IMG/VR virus record: IMGVR_UViG_3300012210_000015
Location: 1 to 36,364 of that record
Strand: one strand, 5' to 3'
Length of the DNA stretch: 36,364 nt
DNA from: a virus
Below are positions 21,762 to 29,789 of the stretch, one piece after another (the first letter of the stretch is position 1; the number at the start of each line of letters is the position of its first letter). Under the pieces are notes generated by a model, which had not been told where the DNA came from, did not search any database, and saw only the letters and a program-made list of their open reading frames with translations. A program made the translations under genes and the position numbers.

Positions 21762-21986
21762 ATGTCCAAGGTCAAGAACGTGTCCGGGGGCCCGCTGGAC
21801 GTGCCGCTCCTGGACCGGCTCGTCGAGGCGGACGAGACCGTCGAGGTCCCCGATTTCCAGCCGGACCACACCGAGGAGGACCCGCTGCCGATCGTGTGGC
21901 CGCCGGACAAGTGGGAGCCCGTGGCCGAACCGAAAGCGAAGGCCAGCGCCAAGACAGCGGATGACACGACCGGGAAGGCGATGTAA
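21762..21986 (+). CDS. Small protein preceding tail tube gene
   Basis: A 74-residue protein with GGGAG upstream of ATG. It has SKVKNVSGGPLDVPLLDRLV then VEVPDFQP and an acidic, Pro-rich middle, with a Lys/Ala-rich disordered tail. Short proteins with an 'N-x-S-G-G-P-L-D-V' start are common just before major tail genes in actinophages (from memory). The TAA stop overlaps the tail tube ATG. The beginning of this gene is duplicated at 21341. Confidence 0.65.
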   Translation: MSKVKNVSGGPLDVPLLDRLVEADETVEVPDFQPDHTEEDPLPIVWPPDKWEPVAEPKAKASAKTADDTTGKAM

Positions 21987-23080
21987 TGCCCACCTACCCC
22001 TCGGGACTGTCCGGCCAGGTAGGGGCCGTCGCAGCGCCCTCCTACGGGGACACCGCCACCGTCGTCACCCACTTCTACGAGTTCCTGAGCGAGAATTTCC
22101 AGTTCGTTCCCGCGTTCCTGGACGGTCAGGGCCTGAAGGCCGGGCAGGCGTACAACCGCGCCACCCGCACCGTCGTGTCGCAATATGACGTCAACGGCGA
22201 CCTGACGATGGAACACACCTCCGGTGAGGCCGCCAACGCCGTCGCCGACAGCATGGGGTTCTGGTGGAAATATGCGCTCGGCTCGGCGCTGACCACGCCG
22301 ACCGTCGTCCTGGGCACCGCGTTCAAGCAGGTCCACACCCCCGGGTCCAAGGCGGGGCAGTACATCGCCTGCCAGGTCGGCCGCCCGCAGATCTCCGGCG
22401 TCACCGTCCAGCCCTTCTACTACGCCGGCGTGAAGTGCACCGATTGGGAGTTCAGCTGCAACGACAATCAGGTCGCGCAGCTCAAGCTGACCTTCGACGG
22501 GCAGACCGAGCTCACCTCCGTCGCGCTCGCCGCCGCGAGTTACCCCACCCCGAACGGCCTCTTCAGTTTCGCGAACGCCTCCGTCATGACCCTCGGCGGC
22601 ACCCCCACCACGGCATCGGGCGAGACCACGATCGCGTCCGGCGTCGCGGTCGCCTCCCGCGTCACCGGCATCGTCCTCACCGGCAGCACCCCGATGAAGA
22701 CCGACCGGTACGGGCTCGGCAACGCCGGCCTGAAGGGCGAGCCGATCGAGAACGCCATCCCCACGATCACCGGCACCCTGAGCACGGAGTTCTTCTCCCG
22801 GACGGAGCTGTACGACGTGTTCCGCGCGAACACCACCCAGCCGTTCCAGCTGGACTTCACCAAGTTCGACTCGGCGGGGAATGACGCCAACGGGGTGGCC
22901 GCCGGGCCGAACCCCTACCGGCTGAGCTTCATCATCCCCGCGTGCCGGTTCAAAAGTGCCAGTGTTAACGTCGGCGGCCCGGACGTTTTGCCGCAGTCTG
23001 TCGGCTTCCAGGCGTACGACAACGGAACCGACCCGGTCATCCAGGTGAAACTCGTTTCGCGCGAGAGCAGCGCTATCTAA
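21986..23080 (+). CDS. Major tail tube protein
   Basis: A 364-residue protein in a TAATG overlap. It is beta-rich with few Lys/Arg: THFYEFLSENFQFVPAFLDG, NGDLTMEHTSGEAANAVADS, AGVKCTDWEFSCNDNQVAQL and RLSFIIPACRF are typical strands of a siphovirus tube subunit. Length and place (before the frameshifted chaperones and the tape measure) match the standard tail order. It polymerises to form the non-contractile tail tube. Confidence 0.82.
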   Translation: MPTYPSGLSGQVGAVAAPSYGDTATVVTHFYEFLSENFQFVPAFLDGQGLKAGQAYNRATRTVVSQYDVNGDLTMEHTSGEAANAVADSMGFWWKYALGSALTTPTVVLGTAFKQVHTPGSKAGQYIACQVGRPQISGVTVQPFYYAGVKCTDWEFSCNDNQVAQLKLTFDGQTELTSVALAAASYPTPNGLFSFANASVMTLGGTPTTASGETTIASGVAVASRVTGIVLTGSTPMKTDRYGLGNAGLKGEPIENAIPTITGTLSTEFFSRTELYDVFRANTTQPFQLDFTKFDSAGNDANGVAAGPNPYRLSFIIPACRFKSASVNVGGPDVLPQSVGFQAYDNGTDPVIQVKLVSRESSAI

Positions 23081-23085
23081 ATGGT

Positions 23086-23625
23086 TCACGGGAACAGTGC
23101 GACTTGTTCGCCTGCCCCGCTTGCTGTCCATCGCCGCCTGAATGCCAGTTGCGCGGCTTCCAGCGCACCGGCCATATGCCGCAGCCGGTCGGGGCTGTCA
23201 CCGGCATAGCCGACAGCGCAATTGCAGCTGTGATGTGCGAGGCCGCGACGGCACGTCCGGCATGATCTGCCCTGGCGGCAGCACGAATGGTCGTGGTCGA
23301 CGTCGATCTTCTCCTGTTCGGGAAGCATCTCCTCGCCGCACAGGTAGCACTTGCCGCCCTGCGCGTCCCACATCGCGGACCAGTCTTCTGCGGCCCAGAG
23401 GCCATGACGCTCCCGCGCGTCCTTCGCGCGATCACGTTTACGAGGCTGATTGCGCTTGTACTCGCGTTCGGATTCGCGAATCCGGTCACCGTCGCGTGCG
23501 CGCAACTCGCGCCGTGCCGCGTTGTATTTGTCGCGGTTTGCGCGTGCGTACTCGCGGTGCTTGCGGCGGTTCTCCTCAAGGTTCGCGTAGTACCGCACCC
23601 GCTGTTCTGCGGCCGTGTAAGTCAT
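23086..23625 (-). CDS. Recombination endonuclease VII-like HNH nuclease
   Basis: A 179-residue protein with a basic helical N-terminus (RRKHREYARANRDKYNAARR). The endonuclease VII core is KCYLCGEEMLP, KIDVDHDHSCC, RSCRTCRRGLAHHSCNCAVG and AGDSPDRLRHMAGALE. DHDH is the catalytic part and the CxxC pairs hold zinc. It lies reverse to the tail genes, converging on the tail tube gene. It is the last gene of a three-gene reverse operon (ATGA overlap with the RHH gene). A homing or branched-DNA-cutting role is possible. Confidence 0.88.
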   Translation of the reverse strand: MTYTAAEQRVRYYANLEENRRKHREYARANRDKYNAARRELRARDGDRIRESEREYKRNQPRKRDRAKDARERHGLWAAEDWSAMWDAQGGKCYLCGEEMLPEQEKIDVDHDHSCCRQGRSCRTCRRGLAHHSCNCAVGYAGDSPDRLRHMAGALEAAQLAFRRRWTASGAGEQVALFP

Positions 23626-23756
23626 GCGTTGTTCTTCAGCGCTTCGTGGAGCAGGATGCGGACGGCGGCGGCGATGCTGATGCCGCGGGCATCGGCGAAC
23701 GTCCGGAGGTCTTTCTCCAGGTCCTCGCCGATAGGCACGTGCAGCTGGTAGGCCAT
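23622..23756 (-). CDS. Ribbon-helix-helix regulator, 44 residues
   Basis: Starts MAYQLHVPIGEDLEKDL: a beta strand (QLHVPI) then two helices (EDLEKDLRTFADARG and IAAAVRILLHEALK), the CopG/Arc-like ribbon-helix-helix pattern at minimal size. Such proteins dimerise and bind short palindromes. Its ATG overlaps the TAA of the upstream membrane peptide (TAATG) and its stop overlaps the nuclease ATG (ATGA). A palindrome at 23893-23907 upstream of this operon is its likely operator. Fold and autoregulation are inferred. Confidence 0.72.
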   Translation of the reverse strand: MAYQLHVPIGEDLEKDLRTFADARGISIAAAVRILLHEALKNNA

Positions 23757-23863
23757 TATGACGATATGTGGCTGAGGATCACGGCGATGACGACGATTAT
23801 GACGGCGGCTAGGGCTAGTTTCCCGAGCACGCCGAGGATCTTTCGCGAGGTTGCGGTGGTCAT
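23756..23863 (-). CDS. 35-residue single-span membrane peptide
   Basis: ATG at 23863 behind AAGAAGGA. The product has a short basic start (MTTATSRKILGVLGK) and about 17 hydrophobic residues (LALAAVIIVVIAVILS) with a polar end. It is the first gene of the reverse operon and is coupled to the RHH gene by TAATG. Toxin-like peptides share this shape, and the neighbouring RHH gene resembles an antitoxin-type regulator; that pairing is inference. It could equally be a simple membrane accessory protein. Confidence 0.65.
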   Translation of the reverse strand: MTTATSRKILGVLGKLALAAVIIVVIAVILSHISS

Positions 23864-23892
23864 GGGGTCCTTCTTTCTCGTTGACCTTCATA

Positions 23893-23907
23893 GTACCGGA
23901 TCGGTAC
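23893..23907. promoter_or_regulatory. Operator candidate and reverse promoter
   Basis: GTACCG-GAT-CGGTAC is a perfect 6-bp inverted repeat with a 3-base spacer, in the gap between the reverse RHH operon and the forward chaperone gene. On the reverse strand the repeat overlaps TACTAT, a good -10 hexamer; no clear -35 is seen. Overlap of operator and -10 is the usual arrangement for an autoregulated repressor. Confidence 0.5.
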
Positions 23908-23920
23908 AAGAGAGGCACCT

Positions 23921-24298
23921 GTGATCATCAGCTACGGCGGCCAGGATTACCCGTTCGACCTGGACAAGGCGACCATCAAGCAGGCCCTGGCCATCGAGGA
24001 GTACATGAAGTGCTCGTTCGACGAGTGGGGCAAGAAGCTGATGGCCGGCGGCGACCTGCGCGCCCGGCAGGCCCTCGGGTGGCTGATCCTGCACCCGGAC
24101 GGCGGCGTGCCGGTCGGGGACACCGACTTCGAGATGATGGCCCTCGGCAAGGCGCTCGACGCCGCCTATGCGGCAGAAGCTCCCGCGGAGCCGGAGGCGG
24201 GCCCTACCGGGGCCGCCGCGGCATCGAACGGCCACCCGTCGCCCGCGGCATCATCTCCCGCGAGCTCGCCGCCATCCTCGGCCGCGATCTCGCCGTAA
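23921..24298 (+). CDS. Tail assembly chaperone, short form (G)
   Basis: A 125-residue protein, GTG start behind AGAGAGG. YPFDLDKATIKQALAIEEYM and ARQALGWLILHPDGG match the first protein of siphovirus tail assembly chaperones. The C-terminal 30 residues past the slippery site are Ala/Pro/Ser-rich, as expected where the zero frame is only a short tail. It sits between tail tube and tape measure genes. It binds the tape measure during tail assembly and is not part of the mature virion. Confidence 0.82.
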   Translation: MIISYGGQDYPFDLDKATIKQALAIEEYMKCSFDEWGKKLMAGGDLRARQALGWLILHPDGGVPVGDTDFEMMALGKALDAAYAAEAPAEPEAGPTGAAAASNGHPSPAASSPASSPPSSAAISP

Positions 24299-24438
24299 CC
24301 CGCGCCCGGCACCTGTTCGACCTCGCGCACCTGTGCTCGGTGACTCCTCCCGAAGTGGACGGGCTGACCGTGGTCGACTTCGCGCAGCTGGTGTCCGGCA
24401 TCAGCGCGCACAAGGCGTCCCATCCCCCTGGAGCGTGA
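23921..24438 (+). CDS. Tail assembly chaperone, -1 frameshift form (G-T)
   Basis: The heptamer GGGCCCT at 24199-24205 is in the exact G GGC CCT phase of the short form, a canonical X-XXY-YYZ slip site. A -1 shift there joins 95 residues of the short form to 77 residues of the next frame (GIISRELAAILGRDLAVTRA and VVDFAQLVSGISAH), giving about 172 residues. The second frame has coding character and a stop just before the next gene, but no start of its own in a useful place. This is the conserved arrangement of tail chaperones. Confidence 0.82.
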
Positions 24439-24442
24439 GGCG

Positions 24443-24928
24443 ATGTCGATCGACGGGCCCGGACGCGAGCAGCTGCGCGAGCTGGCGGCGCGGCTGAAGG
24501 ACGCCGGGGATGAGGGCAAGGGGTTCCGCCGGGAGCTGATGAGCAAGCTCGACGAGGCCGCCCGGCCGCTGGCCCGCGAGATCGCCAGCCTGGAGCACCT
24601 CAGGCCGTACATGCCGGACCGGTACGCCGCGGTCCTGGCCGCCGACATCGCCGTCACCTCCCAGAAGATCTTCGCGGGCAACCCGCGGGTGTCGGTCCGC
24701 TGCCGGACGCTGGGGGAGCGGCGCCGCAAGGTCCGGCTGCTCGACGCCGGGTTCATCAACCACCCCGTCTTCGCGCGGGGGCCGCGGGATGAGTGGGACT
24801 GGTGGAACGGGCAGACCGGCGGGATGGTGCCGGGGTTCTTCACTGACCCGTGCGAGAAGGCCACCCCGCAGATCCGCGAGAAGGTGCTGCAGGCGCTGAC
24901 CGAGACGGCCAGGAAGATCACGTCCTGA
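24443..24928 (+). CDS. HK97 gp10-like tail completion protein
   Basis: A 161-residue protein. It has an N-terminal helix (QLRELAARLKDAGDEGKGF) and RRELMSKLDEAARPLAREI, then VSVRCRTLGERRRKVRLLDAG and HPVFARGPRDEWDWWNGQTG with GFFTDP, which matches gp10-like proteins ('H-P-V-F-G ... W-x-P-G-x-F'). These usually lie before the tail terminator; here it lies between the chaperones and the tape measure, an unusual order. Stop and next ATG overlap (TGATG). Confidence 0.72.
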   Translation: MSIDGPGREQLRELAARLKDAGDEGKGFRRELMSKLDEAARPLAREIASLEHLRPYMPDRYAAVLAADIAVTSQKIFAGNPRVSVRCRTLGERRRKVRLLDAGFINHPVFARGPRDEWDWWNGQTGGMVPGFFTDPCEKATPQIREKVLQALTETARKITS

Positions 24929-27849
24929 TGGCTGACGAGACTCTCCGCTTCGACATTGTCGGCAACGACCATGCGTCCGCTGCGTTCTCCCGGGCCGGGG
25001 AGTCGACCGGGACCCTGAGCCGCAAGATGGACATCGCGGCCAGGTCTGCCAAGGCCCTGGATGCGGCGCTGGAGCGGCAGCGCATCGCGTCCCGGGTGAG
25101 CGTGGATGCGACGCTGGCGCTGGCCAAGGCCGATGACATCCTCGCCGAAGCCGAGCACGGCCTGCGGGACGGGGCGCTGGAGGCCGAGTTCGCGCTGAAG
25201 AAGGAAGCGGAGGCGGCGAGGAAGTCCGGGGACGCGGCGGCGAGGGCCGCCGGGGAGAACCGGGGGCTGGCGGCGTCGCTGGCCAAGATCGCGGACAGCG
25301 CGAAGGGGAAGGGCGGTCCCGGCTGGCTGGGCCCGGCGCTGGTGCTCGCCCCGGCGGCCACCACGCTGGGCGGCGTGGCCGCAGGCGCCGCCGTGGGGCT
25401 GGGCGGCGCGGCCGTCGCCGGGGCGGGCGCCCTGGCCGCGTTCGGCGCCGTCGCCAAGCCCGTCCTGGGCGACGCGCAGAAAGCCGCGCAGGCTGTCGAG
25501 AAGGCGCAGAACAACTACAACATCGCCATCGCCCACGGCACCAAGCAGGCCACCGCGTACAAGGCCGAGCAGGTCGCCATCGCCAAGGCGTATGCGGAGC
25601 TGTCCCCGCAGCAGGTCGCCCTGTCTAAGCAGCTGGGGAACATGGCGCACGCGTGGCAGGACCTCAAGGCCGCCGAGACGCCGGTCGTGGCGGGCGCGCT
25701 GCAGCCGTGGCTGAAGTCCGTCACCGACCTGACCGGCAAACTCGCGCCCGTCATCGCCCACGTGTCCCCGGTCATCCACGATCTCGGCGTCCAGTTCGAC
25801 GGGCTGGTGAACTCCTCCGCGTTCCGGGGGTTCCGGGATTTCGTCGCCAGCACCGGCACGGCGGCGGTCAGCGCCGTCGGCAGCACCCTGATCGACTTCG
25901 TCAAGGGGTTCATCATCCTGCTGCCGAAGTTCGACCCGCTGATCCGCGAGGCAGTCGGCTGGATCTCCCGGCTGGGACCCGCCGTGCTGACGTGGGCCAG
26001 CAGCAAGAAGGCCGCCGATGACATCACCAGGTTCCTGCAGTGGTTCAGCAAGAACGGGCCGGTCGTCGGGCAGCTGCTGAAGAACATCGGCGGGGCGCTG
26101 AAGGCCATGGCGCCCGGCCTGACCTCCGGCGGGATGGCCGAGCTGCAGGCCATGTCGGCGTTCTTCGCGTTCGTCGCGAAGCTGCCGCCGGGCGTGGCCA
26201 AGCCGCTGTTCGAGGTGGCCGGGGCGCTGCTGCTGCTGAATAAGCTCGGCGTGTTCAGCGTCGGGGTGAAGCTGATCGGCATGGACGCCGCGAAGGCCGC
26301 CGCGGCCGGGGGCGCCGCCGGGATGTGGGGCAAGCTCCTGCCGGGCGTCAGGCTCGCCGGCGGGGCGCTCGTCGCCGTCGTCGCCGTCGACATGATCCTG
26401 AAGAACACGCCGTCCGGCGCGCCCGGGTCGGGGAAGAACTGGTGGGAAAACCCGTTCGGGGCCACCTCCTCCCACGACAAGCCCGGCACCAAGGGCACCC
26501 CCAGCGGCCTGTCCTCCTTCGACCAGCTGGGCAAGAACATCGTCAACTGGTGGAACATCACCTGGAACAACACGATCACCCGCACCGCCCAGGGGTTCCA
26601 CGACATCGCGCACTGGTTCGACACCGGCCGCCACTGGATCGCCGGGTCCTGGGGGCAGACCCAGCACGACACCGCGCACATCTGGGACCTGACCTGGAAC
26701 AACACGGTCGGGCGGACGCAGCGCGGCTTCCATGACGTCGCGGGCTGGTTCGACTGGGGGCGCCACTTCGCGACGGGGAGTTTCGACCAGACCCGCCGCC
26801 AGCTCGCCTCAACCTGGGACACCGTGTGGAATAACACGGTCGGCCGGGCCCGGCGCGGCATCGGCGACGTGATGGGGTGGATCGGGACGCTGCCAGGCCG
26901 GGTCACGGGCACCTTCCGGTCGGCCGGGTCGTGGCTGGTGTTCGGCGGCGCCAACATCATCACCGGGCTGTGGAACGGCATCAGGGCGGTCTGGCACGGG
27001 GTCGCCGGCTGGTTCGCCGGGCTGCCGTCGCAGATCCTGCACGCGCTGGGTATCCACTCCCCGCCCGCCTGGGCGATCGACGCCGGGAAGCACGTCATGG
27101 GCGGGCTGCTGAAGGGCCTGGCGCACGGCGCCGCGGACGTCCGCGGGTTCTTCCGGGGCATCGCCATGTCCGTGACCGGCCCGTTCAAGGGCATCTGGTC
27201 CGGGCTGGCGTCGGCGGGCAAGGACGTCTGGCATTTCCTGTTCGGCGGCCCGGCGGGCGGCGCGGGCGGCGGCGTGCAGCGGTGGGCGTCAACTGTCCTG
27301 CAGGCGCTGAAGATGGAGCACCTGCCCGCCGGCCTGCTCGGCGACGTGCTCTACCAGATGCAGACCGAGAGCGGCGGCAACCCGTTCGCCCAGAACAACA
27401 CCGACATCAACGCCCAGATGGGCACGCCGAGCAAGGGCCTCTTGCAGGTCATCGACCCGACGTTCCGGTACTGGCACTGGCCGGGCACGTCGTGGAACAT
27501 CTTCGACCCGCTGGCGAACATCGCGGCGGCCCTGAACTATGCCGCGCACGGCAAGGGATTCGGGTCCGGCAGGGGCCAGATCGGCTCCGGCCACGGGTAC
27601 GCCCTCGGGACGAGCTCGGCAGCAGCGGGGTGGGCGTGGGTCGGGGAGCGCGGAGTGCCGGAGCTGGTCCACTTCGGCGGCGGCGAGCAGGTCGCCCCCG
27701 TCCGCGCCGGGTCCGGCGGCCGCGGCGGGAACACGTACATCATCAACATCGCGCCCACGCCGCTGGCCCGCCCCGCGGACGTCGGCCGCGAGGTGGTCGG
27801 CGCCATCCGCGCGTTCGAGAAGGGCGCAGGGGCCGGGTGGCGGTCGTGA
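24928..27849 (+). CDS. Tape measure protein with lytic transglycosylase domain
   Basis: About 973 residues, starting ATGGCTGAC. Residues 1-120 are coiled-coil, about 135-175 is an Ala/Gly hydrophobic stretch, and 175-500 is helical. Three tandem repeats of 44-45 residues begin near 541, 586 and 630, each with a WNNT motif and a GFHDVAGWFDWGRH-like segment. Near 800-900 lies a soluble lytic transglycosylase-like domain: LYQMQTESGGNPFAQNN with Glu814 as the likely catalytic acid, and PSKGLLQVIDPTF. The end (AGWAWVGERGVPELVHFGGG) is usual for tape measures. It sets tail length and probably cuts peptidoglycan on entry. Confidence 0.9.
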   Translation: MADETLRFDIVGNDHASAAFSRAGESTGTLSRKMDIAARSAKALDAALERQRIASRVSVDATLALAKADDILAEAEHGLRDGALEAEFALKKEAEAARKSGDAAARAAGENRGLAASLAKIADSAKGKGGPGWLGPALVLAPAATTLGGVAAGAAVGLGGAAVAGAGALAAFGAVAKPVLGDAQKAAQAVEKAQNNYNIAIAHGTKQATAYKAEQVAIAKAYAELSPQQVALSKQLGNMAHAWQDLKAAETPVVAGALQPWLKSVTDLTGKLAPVIAHVSPVIHDLGVQFDGLVNSSAFRGFRDFVASTGTAAVSAVGSTLIDFVKGFIILLPKFDPLIREAVGWISRLGPAVLTWASSKKAADDITRFLQWFSKNGPVVGQLLKNIGGALKAMAPGLTSGGMAELQAMSAFFAFVAKLPPGVAKPLFEVAGALLLLNKLGVFSVGVKLIGMDAAKAAAAGGAAGMWGKLLPGVRLAGGALVAVVAVDMILKNTPSGAPGSGKNWWENPFGATSSHDKPGTKGTPSGLSSFDQLGKNIVNWWNITWNNTITRTAQGFHDIAHWFDTGRHWIAGSWGQTQHDTAHIWDLTWNNTVGRTQRGFHDVAGWFDWGRHFATGSFDQTRRQLASTWDTVWNNTVGRARRGIGDVMGWIGTLPGRVTGTFRSAGSWLVFGGANIITGLWNGIRAVWHGVAGWFAGLPSQILHALGIHSPPAWAIDAGKHVMGGLLKGLAHGAADVRGFFRGIAMSVTGPFKGIWSGLASAGKDVWHFLFGGPAGGAGGGVQRWASTVLQALKMEHLPAGLLGDVLYQMQTESGGNPFAQNNTDINAQMGTPSKGLLQVIDPTFRYWHWPGTSWNIFDPLANIAAALNYAAHGKGFGSGRGQIGSGHGYALGTSSAAAGWAWVGERGVPELVHFGGGEQVAPVRAGSGGRGGNTYIINIAPTPLARPADVGREVVGAIRAFEKGAGAGWRS

Positions 27850-29636
27850 GCACGCCGCTGCCTGTCCTGCCGCAGATCACCGTCGAGACCGGCCTGGTCA
27901 CCGGCAGCCCCACCCAGGTCTCCACGGCGCTCCGCCTGGACGACGCGACGTTCGGCAAGCTCGACACGGCCACCCTGGGCACGGGCACCACCTGGTCGGC
28001 CATCCCGCCGCAGCTGGTGCTCGGCTTCACCATCACCCGGCCCAGCACGAGGCTGCAGGGGCCGCTGTGGAATTACCAGGCGGGCACTGTCAACATCCTG
28101 TGCGATAACAGCGATGGTTCGCTGGACCCGGATAATCTGAGTGGCCCGTACGTGCTGGCCGGCGTCACCCAGCTGGCCCCGATGGTCCCCGTCCGGGTCC
28201 GCGCGAGCATCTTCGGGACCGCCTACCCGCTGTACTCGGGGTTCGCCGACGGGTGGCTGCCCGCCCAGGTCACCTACGAGGGCGGCTACGCGGAGCTCAC
28301 CCTGCCGGCGACGGACGCGTTCAAGATCCTCGCCGGGATCACCCTGCCGGCTACGTCAGTTGAGGGGGTGGGCGCGGACACCGGCGCACGGGTCCGCGAC
28401 ATCCTGTCCCGCGCCGGCTGGTACACCAGCGCCGAGCGGCTGGCGATCAGCACCGGGAACTCCACCCTGCAGGGCACCACGCTGGGCGCCGACGCCCTGT
28501 CCCTGATGCAGGTCGCCGTCGACAGCGAGATTGGGCAGCTGTACGTCAGCGGCAGCGGCGCGGTGGTGTTCCGGGCGCGCCGTGACCTGCTCACCGACAC
28601 GCGGTCGAACACGGTGCAGGCGGTGTTCGGGGACCTGCCCGGCACTGTTCACAGCGCGGGGACGGAGCTGGCGGCCGCGTCGCTGACCCGCGCCAATGAC
28701 GACACGACGATCGCCAACGACATCCAGGCCACCCGGGCCGGCAGCACCTCCCTGCAGGAAGCCCAGGACGCCGCCAGCATCGCCAAGTACCAGTTCCCGC
28801 GGACGTACCCGCGGACCGACCTGATCCTGCAGAACGACTCCGACGCGCTGAACTGGGCCCAGTGGGTCCTGTCCGTGTCCAGGGGCGCCGAGGACCGGTT
28901 CGAGACGATAACGATCGACCCGCAGGCGGACCCGGCGAACCTGTGGCCGCAGGTCCTCGGCCGGGAGATCGGCGACCGGATCCAGGTGTGGCACCGGCCC
29001 GCCGGATTCGGCGGGCCGCTCAACGCCAACTCGCTGGCCGCAGGCAGCAGCGCCGGGTGGACAGGGTGGCAGGGCACGTTCAGCGTGACCAGCTCGCCGC
29101 CCGCCGGGGCACCTTATCCCTATGCCGGGCTGTTCACCATCACCAGTGCGGGCGCCGGGGCGGCAGCGGAGGAATCCGGTCAGTCATTCCCCGTCGCGGC
29201 CAGCCGCGGGTACCAGGTCGCCGCCTGGGTTTACACCGCCGCCGGATCGGTCACGATCGGGTTTGACTGGACCGGCGCAGGCGGCGGCTACCTGTCCACC
29301 AGCACCCAGGCGATCACCGTCCCGGCCGGCACCTGGACCCGGGTCAGCACGCCGCTGCTCACCTCCGACCCGGCTGCCGCGTTCGCCTATCCCCGGATCG
29401 CCCCGGCGGACGGCGCCGGCAACAGCATCTACCTGACCGGCGTCGCGGCCGGGTCACCAATCTCGAAGGACTGCTTCATCGCCGGGATCACCCACGCCTT
29501 CGACCCTCGCGCCCAGGGTGAGTCCCCGATGTGGCTGACGACATTTTCGCTACAAGACGCCTCGAAGTACGGCAGCTTCCTGACGCTGGACAACGCCACG
29601 CTGGGGCAGCTCGACAGCAACGCACTCACTTTTTAA
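27846..29636 (+). CDS. Tail hub/minor tail protein with inserted carbohydrate-binding-like domain
   Basis: 596 residues from a GTG overlapping the tape measure stop. Up to about residue 385 it follows actinophage hub proteins (GPLWNYQAGTVNILCDNSDG, YTSAERLAI, RTDLILQNDSDALNWAQWVL, GDRIQVWHRP). Residues about 388-536 form a separate beta domain (FSVTSSPPAGAPYPYAGLF, QVAAWVYTAAGSVTIGFDW, VPAGTWTRVSTPLL) shaped like a CBM4/9-type module. The hub then resumes with KDCFIAGITHAFDP and ends LDNATLGQLDSNAL. That end motif is mirrored near residue 31 (LDDATFGKLDTATLG). A glycan-binding role on the cell wall is inferred. Confidence 0.82.
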   Translation: MSTPLPVLPQITVETGLVTGSPTQVSTALRLDDATFGKLDTATLGTGTTWSAIPPQLVLGFTITRPSTRLQGPLWNYQAGTVNILCDNSDGSLDPDNLSGPYVLAGVTQLAPMVPVRVRASIFGTAYPLYSGFADGWLPAQVTYEGGYAELTLPATDAFKILAGITLPATSVEGVGADTGARVRDILSRAGWYTSAERLAISTGNSTLQGTTLGADALSLMQVAVDSEIGQLYVSGSGAVVFRARRDLLTDTRSNTVQAVFGDLPGTVHSAGTELAAASLTRANDDTTIANDIQATRAGSTSLQEAQDAASIAKYQFPRTYPRTDLILQNDSDALNWAQWVLSVSRGAEDRFETITIDPQADPANLWPQVLGREIGDRIQVWHRPAGFGGPLNANSLAAGSSAGWTGWQGTFSVTSSPPAGAPYPYAGLFTITSAGAGAAAEESGQSFPVAASRGYQVAAWVYTAAGSVTIGFDWTGAGGGYLSTSTQAITVPAGTWTRVSTPLLTSDPAAAFAYPRIAPADGAGNSIYLTGVAAGSPISKDCFIAGITHAFDPRAQGESPMWLTTFSLQDASKYGSFLTLDNATLGQLDSNALTF

Positions 29637-29745
29637 CGGGCGGCGGCGGGCAGAGGTGCGCGGCGAGCATGTTCTCAGCCGCTTCCTCGGTGAACTCGAT
29701 TCCGAAGGAACCGCACTTATTGCAGTTCCAGCGCCAGTACTTCAT
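29626..29745 (-). CDS. 39-residue zinc-finger-like peptide
   Basis: Reverse-strand frame from ATG 29745, starting MKYWRWNCNKCGSFGIEF, with CNKC and a late H-x2-C (AAHLC-type) that together could hold zinc. It overlaps the end of the hub gene by 11 bases. No strong ribosome site is visible, so expression is uncertain. The W-x-C-x2-C-G start resembles other actinophage zinc mini-proteins. Confidence 0.5.
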   Translation of the reverse strand: MKYWRWNCNKCGSFGIEFTEEAAENMLAAHLCPPPPVKK

Positions 29746-29789
29746 CCGCACCGGCCCATCGTCTCACCACGGACAGCGAGGAGCACTGG

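Noticed and set aside
24166-26766. Very long reverse-strand open frame across the tape measure gene (866 codons)
   Set aside because: Its composition is Arg/Gly/Pro/His-rich as expected from antisense reading of high-GC codons, and the forward frame has clear tape measure and transglycosylase motifs.
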